Notes under the pieces: generated by a model | The model's database searches: none | What the model was told of the DNA's origin: nothing | Seen by the model: the letters and a program-made list of their open reading frames with translations, nothing else | Assembly (NCBI GenBank): GCA_013415865.1 | Contig: CP058896.1 | Coordinates: 186,001-250,000 of the forward strand | DNA: 64,000 nt | Reading direction: 5' to 3' | DNA from: Methanomassiliicoccales archaeon | GTDB lineage: Archaea; Thermoplasmatota; Thermoplasmata; Methanomassiliicoccales; UBA472 | Part shown: piece after piece, positions 59,820 through 64,000 of the stretch | Position numbering within the stretch: position 1 is the stretch's first letter | Layout of the letters: each line of letters begins with the position of its first letter | Translations under genes and position numbers: made by a program

Positions 59820-61271
59820 GTGACTTGGAAGGGGCCTATTGAGAAGATAGATGATTATCGCTGGGAGATCCCTCAGAGCTATAAGAAGGGGATGCGGACC
59901 AGTGCTGTCATATTCGCAGACCCGCGTATGATAGAGGTCATCAAAGGGGACAACTCCCCGGAACAGGCGGCCAATGTGGCCTGTCTCCCCGGAATAATCG
60001 GGAGGTCCCTGGCCATGCCTGATATTCATTGGGGGTATGGATTCCCCATCGGTGGGGTGGCCGCGCTGGACGCCGAGGAGGGGGTGATCTCTCCCGGGGG
60101 CATAGGGTTCGACATCAACTGCGGAGTGCGGCTGATGAGGACGGACCTGAATGTCGACGATGTACGACCAAGGATCAAAGAACTGGTGGATGAATGCTTT
60201 AAGAACGTCCCAGCAGGCGTAGGTTCCAAAGGGATCACCGAGATAGCGGGGGCACAGATCGATGAGATACTCCGTGAGGGTGCAGAATGGGCCGTGAGGA
60301 ACGGTTATGGATGGCAGGAAGACCTTGCCTCTACGGAAGAAGAAGGGAGGATGAAAGGAGCTGACCCATCCAAGGTCTCCATGAAGGCCAAGCAACGAGG
60401 CATACCGCAGGTAGGGTCCTTGGGGTCGGGTAATCATTTCTTGGAGATCGACAGGGTCGACAAGGTGTTCGACACCGAGGCGGCGAATGCCTTCGGGCTT
60501 TACGAGGGGCAGGTGACCGTGACCATACATTGCGGTTCCCGCGGATGCGGACATCAGATCGCGACCGATTACCTTCAGGTCATGGAACAGGCGGTAAAGA
60601 GGAACAGGATGGAACTGCCAGATAGACAGTTGGCATGCGCATATGTCAGGTCAAAGGAGGGGGAGGACTATTTCGCTGCAATGCAATGCGGTGCGAACTA
60701 TGCCTGGGCCAACCGCCAGATGATCATGCATTGGGTGAGGCAGAGCTTCGAGAAGGTGTTCGGGACGGAGGCCGAGAAAATGGGAATGAGGCTCGTATAT
60801 GATGTGGCGCACAACATCGCAAAGCTCGAGGAACACGTGACCGACGGTAAGAGAAGAAAGGTCTATGTCCATAGGAAGGGGGCCACGAGGGCATTTCCTA
60901 AAGAACACGAGGAGGTTCCTCGGAAATATCGGTCAATAGGACAACCGGTGATAATACCGGGCGACATGGGATCGGGAACGTATGTGCTTGTGGGCAACGA
61001 GCAGGTCATGAAGGAGACCTTTGGGTCCACGTGCCATGGTGCCGGTAGGCTGATGTCAAGGGAGGCCGCCATCAGGAAATACACCGTGAATGGGATAAGA
61101 CATGACCTGGAGGCGAAGGGTGTATACATCAAGGCCTCGACCAAGGATGGGATACTCGAGGAGGCACCTGGGGCCTACAAGGACATAGACGATGTGGTAA
61201 GGATAGTTACCGGCGCAGGGCTGACAAGGCTGGTCGCTAAGCTCACCCCGATCGGTGTGATGAAAGGTTAG
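59820..61271 (+). CDS. rtcB: RNA-splicing ligase RtcB
   Basis: The 483-aa protein has the RtcB metal and guanylate sites: PDIHWGYGFPIGG, GGIGFDINCGVRL (catalytic Cys), LGSGNHFLEID, IHCGSRGCGHQ, VYDVAHNIAK and the catalytic His region in FGSTCHGAGRLMSR. It ligates tRNA halves after splicing. The GTG at 59820 is the start. No intein insertion is seen, as length and motif spacing are normal. It lies 254 bp after tRNA-His. It ends in TAG. Confidence 0.95.
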   Translation: MTWKGPIEKIDDYRWEIPQSYKKGMRTSAVIFADPRMIEVIKGDNSPEQAANVACLPGIIGRSLAMPDIHWGYGFPIGGVAALDAEEGVISPGGIGFDINCGVRLMRTDLNVDDVRPRIKELVDECFKNVPAGVGSKGITEIAGAQIDEILREGAEWAVRNGYGWQEDLASTEEEGRMKGADPSKVSMKAKQRGIPQVGSLGSGNHFLEIDRVDKVFDTEAANAFGLYEGQVTVTIHCGSRGCGHQIATDYLQVMEQAVKRNRMELPDRQLACAYVRSKEGEDYFAAMQCGANYAWANRQMIMHWVRQSFEKVFGTEAEKMGMRLVYDVAHNIAKLEEHVTDGKRRKVYVHRKGATRAFPKEHEEVPRKYRSIGQPVIIPGDMGSGTYVLVGNEQVMKETFGSTCHGAGRLMSREAAIRKYTVNGIRHDLEAKGVYIKASTKDGILEEAPGAYKDIDDVVRIVTGAGLTRLVAKLTPIGVMKG

Positions 61272-61975
61272 GGATTGAGCAGCACCATCCCAACAATAAA
61301 GGCACCATAAAGGGCAAGCAATATGTATCCTGCCTCTCTCGTGACACCGCACCTCTTCCTTAGAATGGCGGTCAGGAACAGACAAAGCCCTATGATGAAA
61401 AGGATGCCAGGGAGGACGGTATCTTTTGGGAGGTCAAGGTCTGATAGCAAAGATGCCGACCCCGTGACGACCATGGTGTGTTCGTTGTATTCTGTCCTGA
61501 CCTCCTTTGAGACGCAACATTTCCGGATGCTGGTAAGGACCCAATAAATGTAAGCCATGAAGGTCAGGAGCAATATCGATCCTTCCCACAACACGATCTT
61601 CCCATCGATGGCAAAGATGAGGAAGAGGCAGCTTGCCATCACGGCCACATAGGATTCCCTCCTTACCTCGTCGAACATAGAGATGATCGGTGCGATGACC
61701 GCGCATATGCCTATAACCAGGGTCACGTTCGCGACGTTCGCACCTATGACGTTACCAACTGACACCCCTGGAACGCCCTGTGCGGCGGATATCATGCTCA
61801 AAAAGAACTCCGGAGCTGAGGTCCCAAAGGCCACGACGGTGACGCCTATGATGATGGGCGGCATACCGAACAGTAGAGCGAGACTGCTTGCGCCCTCCAC
61901 CAGGTATCTACCTCCATAATATATGATGGCCAGTCCGCCGGCCAAAAGGATGATGTCTAAGAGCATCACCGTCAT
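61268..61975 (-). CDS. CaCA-family cation exchanger lacking the second alpha repeat
   Basis: The 235-aa protein begins like a Na+/Ca2+ exchanger: GGRYLVEGASSLALLFGMPPIIIGVTVVAFGTSAPEFFLSM and GNVIGANVANVTLVIG form alpha repeat 1. The usual second repeat (GTSLPE ... GN-x-GSN) is absent; the frame goes directly from LPKDTVLPGILFIIGLCLFLTAI to the final helix EAGYILLALYGAFIVGMV. Normal members are about 300-330 aa. Stop overlaps the rtcB end by four bases (convergent). Either a genuine half-size protein that must dimerise, or an internal deletion. Confidence 0.8.
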   Translation of the reverse strand: MTVMLLDIILLAGGLAIIYYGGRYLVEGASSLALLFGMPPIIIGVTVVAFGTSAPEFFLSMISAAQGVPGVSVGNVIGANVANVTLVIGICAVIAPIISMFDEVRRESYVAVMASCLFLIFAIDGKIVLWEGSILLLTFMAYIYWVLTSIRKCCVSKEVRTEYNEHTMVVTGSASLLSDLDLPKDTVLPGILFIIGLCLFLTAILRKRCGVTREAGYILLALYGAFIVGMVLLNP

Positions 61976-62012
61976 AATGTGAAGAACTGGTTTAAAAAGG
62001 ATCCCAAGGCGC

Positions 62013-63332
62013 TCAGGAGAATATGCATCTCTCCGTGGACCTCCTCACCCTCTCCTTATGCTTCTCAGGGCATGAGACAAGGACCGCCCAATCGTTGACC
62101 CCTCGGGCCTGTATCGCCTTTGCAAGCGGGGAATATTTCGATAAAGACCTTACCCTATCGCCGTTCCAGATAGGTACCTCGGTCTTGCCCAGCCTCGGTT
62201 CTGTGAGCAGGATCTCTTTAGATGGCATATCGACAATGATGTCCGCCTCATCCAGGTTCGCCTTTTCCGCGATCTCCCTCTCTTTGGCCCGCCTTCTATC
62301 ATAATCGGTCAATTGAGAAAGGATGTTGAGCTGTTCCTCGTCCAGGTCGCCGATCGACAAGGAGAACGCTTTCTTGTAAAGACGACGGTACTTCAGCATC
62401 GTCATGATCCTTGAGGCATGCCCGCCCTCGGCAAAGAGCTTCTCGGACAATGATGAATCTGTGTCCCGATGCACGGACCTTATAGCCTCCTCAGACGCAT
62501 GCTCGACCGCCTTGCACAGCATCATCTCTGCTATGCGGACGGTCTTGTGGAAATAAACGGATGTGTACATCAGGGACCTTGCCACCATCAGCCCCTCCAC
62601 GGCGACGATCCCGTTCTTCCTTATCGTGACATCCCCGTTGTGGATCTCCATCGTATCGAGTAGACGGTCCAGGTCGATGGTGCCATGTGCCACTCCAGTA
62701 TAATGCGAGTCTCGGAGGAGGTAGTCCATCTGGTCGGCGTCCACAGGCCCGTGTATGATCTGTCTCAGGAACCTGTCGCTGTTGAAATGCGCCTGCCCGT
62801 CATCCACCGCCAAAGTGCACTGCCCGTTGGGGTTAGGGTCCTCAGGGGAGACGATGATGTCAGCGACCAGGTCAGGGTCGACGCCGTTCTCCTCCAACAG
62901 CTCTGCGATGGTCCGCTGAGGTCCCAACACCTCTTCCTCTTCATCATCCCAGACACGTAAATCCCCGGATATCATGGCCTTGCCTACATCGGTGTGCGAC
63001 ATGCCTGTCCTGTGCTCCAGGACCGCTTCCAGTGTATGAGAGTAAGGAGAATGTCCTATATCATGTAGAAGTGCGGCGGCCTGGACCGTCCTCTTATCCT
63101 CTTCGCTGATTCCCAAGGCATCCGCCATCCTTCCTGCGACGTGGAAGGTGCCGAGGGAATGTTCCATCCTAGTATGATGCGCCCCGGGGAAGACCAGATA
63201 GGCCATGCCCAACTGATGGACACCATGGAGCCTTTGTACCTCGGGACGGTGCATGACGTCCACGAAGAAACCTTCCACCTTGACGCTCCCGTGGACGCTG
63301 TCGTGGATGACCTTGTAATCGCCCCTGCTCAT
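62013..63332 (-). CDS. HD-domain phosphohydrolase (SAMHD1/dGTPase-like)
   Basis: The 439-aa protein has HD-fold metal motifs: HTRMEHSLGTFHVA, ALLHDIGHSPYSHTLE, and further LVADIIVSPED and DADQMDYLLRDSHYTG. This is the archaeal COG1078 type, related to SAMHD1 dNTP triphosphohydrolases. It ends with a charged C-terminus (EKHKERVRRSTERC). Gap to the exchanger 38 bp; same strand but not overlapping. Confidence 0.9.
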   Translation of the reverse strand: MSRGDYKVIHDSVHGSVKVEGFFVDVMHRPEVQRLHGVHQLGMAYLVFPGAHHTRMEHSLGTFHVAGRMADALGISEEDKRTVQAAALLHDIGHSPYSHTLEAVLEHRTGMSHTDVGKAMISGDLRVWDDEEEEVLGPQRTIAELLEENGVDPDLVADIIVSPEDPNPNGQCTLAVDDGQAHFNSDRFLRQIIHGPVDADQMDYLLRDSHYTGVAHGTIDLDRLLDTMEIHNGDVTIRKNGIVAVEGLMVARSLMYTSVYFHKTVRIAEMMLCKAVEHASEEAIRSVHRDTDSSLSEKLFAEGGHASRIMTMLKYRRLYKKAFSLSIGDLDEEQLNILSQLTDYDRRRAKEREIAEKANLDEADIIVDMPSKEILLTEPRLGKTEVPIWNGDRVRSLSKYSPLAKAIQARGVNDWAVLVSCPEKHKERVRRSTERCIFS

Positions 63333-63460
63333 ATCCGCCCCTCCGGGCCATCGAGTCTAAGATCTCCTGGCCTGATAGCATTGACCATGGCTAAATTAGG
63401 CTGGAAAGGCATGGACCCAGGATAAGGAAAACGAAAGGCGGAGGGCCGGTCCTCAGGCCT

Positions 63461-63838
63461 CTAATGGAACCCGCCGCGTATCTTGTTCCTGTCGATCCTC
63501 ATTCCGTTAGGCGTGACGACTATGAGGTTGTTGCCTATGGCAGCCACGTCCCCGTTGCAATCCCTTGCGACGTTCTTGAGCTCGCTTGTCACACGCTTCA
63601 GCTCATTGGTGTCGTTCGCCATGTTGCTATAATCTATGAGCAGAACATTTCCATCATACACAGGTTGGGTAATCGCTCCCACATCCTCATAGCGATATAT
63701 CTCCGCTACCTTCACGCTCGCCCCGCTCAGGCTTGACTCCTCTGGGAAGAACATCGCGCCCAGGTCTATATACTGCTCTGTTTCGACAGGCGAAACGTCG
63801 TCCTTCCCCCTCTTCAAAGGCTTCTTGAGTATTGGCAT
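63461..63838 (-). CDS. sepF: Cell division protein SepF (archaeal)
   Basis: About 125 aa. N-terminal basic, amphipathic start (MPILKKPLKRGK), then the SepF core: ASVKVAEIYRYEDVGAITQPVYDGNVLLIDYSNMANDTNELKRVTSELKNVARDCNGDVAAIGNNLIVVTPNGMRID. Archaeal SepF anchors FtsZ to the membrane. Starts ATG 63838 (GGGATGGAA upstream) or 63844. Ends with TAG. A minus-strand TATA-like TTTAATA is near 63882. Confidence 0.9.
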   Translation of the reverse strand: MPILKKPLKRGKDDVSPVETEQYIDLGAMFFPEESSLSGASVKVAEIYRYEDVGAITQPVYDGNVLLIDYSNMANDTNELKRVTSELKNVARDCNGDVAAIGNNLIVVTPNGMRIDRNKIRGGFH

Positions 63839-63983
63839 TTCCATCCCTCTTAAGGTTGTTTCCGGTATCAACCAGAGCGTTATTAAAGTTTATGTCTGGC
63901 GCATGAAATTTTCAACAAAATAAAAATGATTTATTTAATTTGCAATTTTATATTAAATAATATATCAATCATAGGAGGAACAT

Positions 63984-64000
63984 TTGAATAATTTTATATT
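63984..64000 (+). CDS. Possible start of a gene running off the right edge
   Basis: A strong AGGAGG (63973-63978) is five bases upstream of a TTG that opens the frame MNNFI before the window ends. The upstream sequence is very AT-rich (TATTAAATAATATATC), typical for a promoter. Too short to identify. Confidence 0.3.

Noticed and set aside
1-64000. CRISPR arrays, insertion sequences, rRNA operons
   Set aside because: No direct-repeat array, transposase motif or rRNA-like sequence was seen.

Overview
The window comes from a methylotrophic methanogenic archaeon, most probably a member of the Methanomassiliicoccales (Thermoplasmatota). The case rests on a complete methyl-coenzyme M reductase operon (mcrBDGA), mcrC split away beside atwA, six methanogenesis marker genes in one operon, methylamine-type genes (RamA, MtbA-like, corrinoid protein), soluble MtrA and MtrH with no other Mtr subunits, an Ech-type hydrogenase, and two genes that only make sense if an in-frame amber codon is read through. 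No H4MPT C1-pathway gene, insertion sequence, CRISPR array or rRNA was seen. One tRNA (His, GTG) is present. The taxon is inferred from gene content, not from a database search.

Layout. Bases 1-5.5 kb hold a left-edge flavoprotein fragment and the operon mmp3-mmp6-mmp5-mmp15-mmp17-mmp7 (minus strand). 5.6-8.5 kb: an unknown gene and mcrC-atwA; with mmp3, mmp7 and mmp17 these encode the known MCR activation machinery. 8.6-9.6 kb: a winged-helix/DUF4443-like regulator with a perfect palindrome in its promoter. 9.8-11.4 kb: an hgcC-hgcA-hgcB mercury-methylation operon. 11.4-13.4 kb: small stress or unknown genes. 13.8-18.3 kb: mcrBDGA plus a DUF2098 gene. 18.6-23 kb: tfuA-ycaO (McrA thioglycine), an Lrp regulator, DUF169, a methyltransferase and a small Cys protein. 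23.2-26.3 kb: UDP-sugar genes (ugd, galU, an epimerase with an internal TAG). 26.7-36.5 kb: methyl-transfer genes (mtrA, mtrH, MBL protein, ramA, an altered MtaA/MtbA-family gene, an mtbA-like gene, corrinoid protein) and two membrane proteins. 36.6-43.3 kb: amrS, a tiny zinc ribbon, echABCDEF and a DUF1622 gene with an internal TAG. 43.5-64 kb: mainly housekeeping and envelope genes (phosphoesterase, Usp, ALDH, glycosyltransferases, an ABC exporter, RNase H-like and RecJ-like nucleases, argF, fcl-gmd, CPBP protease, tRNA-His, RtcB, a shortened CaCA exchanger, HD hydrolase, SepF).

How it fits together. Methyl groups from methylated substrates would pass through corrinoid proteins kept reduced by RamA, then through an MtbA-type enzyme to coenzyme M, and MCR reduces methyl-CoM to methane. 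The marker proteins, McrC and AtwA activate MCR, and YcaO-TfuA modify it. Ech would couple H2 and ferredoxin to ion movement.

The most striking signals are two. First, a palindromic DNA element (TGGATG-N7-CATCCA) lies exactly 8 bp upstream of the TATA boxes of both the mcr operon and the stand-alone corrinoid-protein gene, and a longer version sits over the start of the regulator gene at 8643, which suggests a dedicated methanogenesis regulon. Second, two in-frame UAG codons interrupt otherwise intact genes that are not methylamine methyltransferases, which suggests pyrrolysine read-through outside its classical targets.
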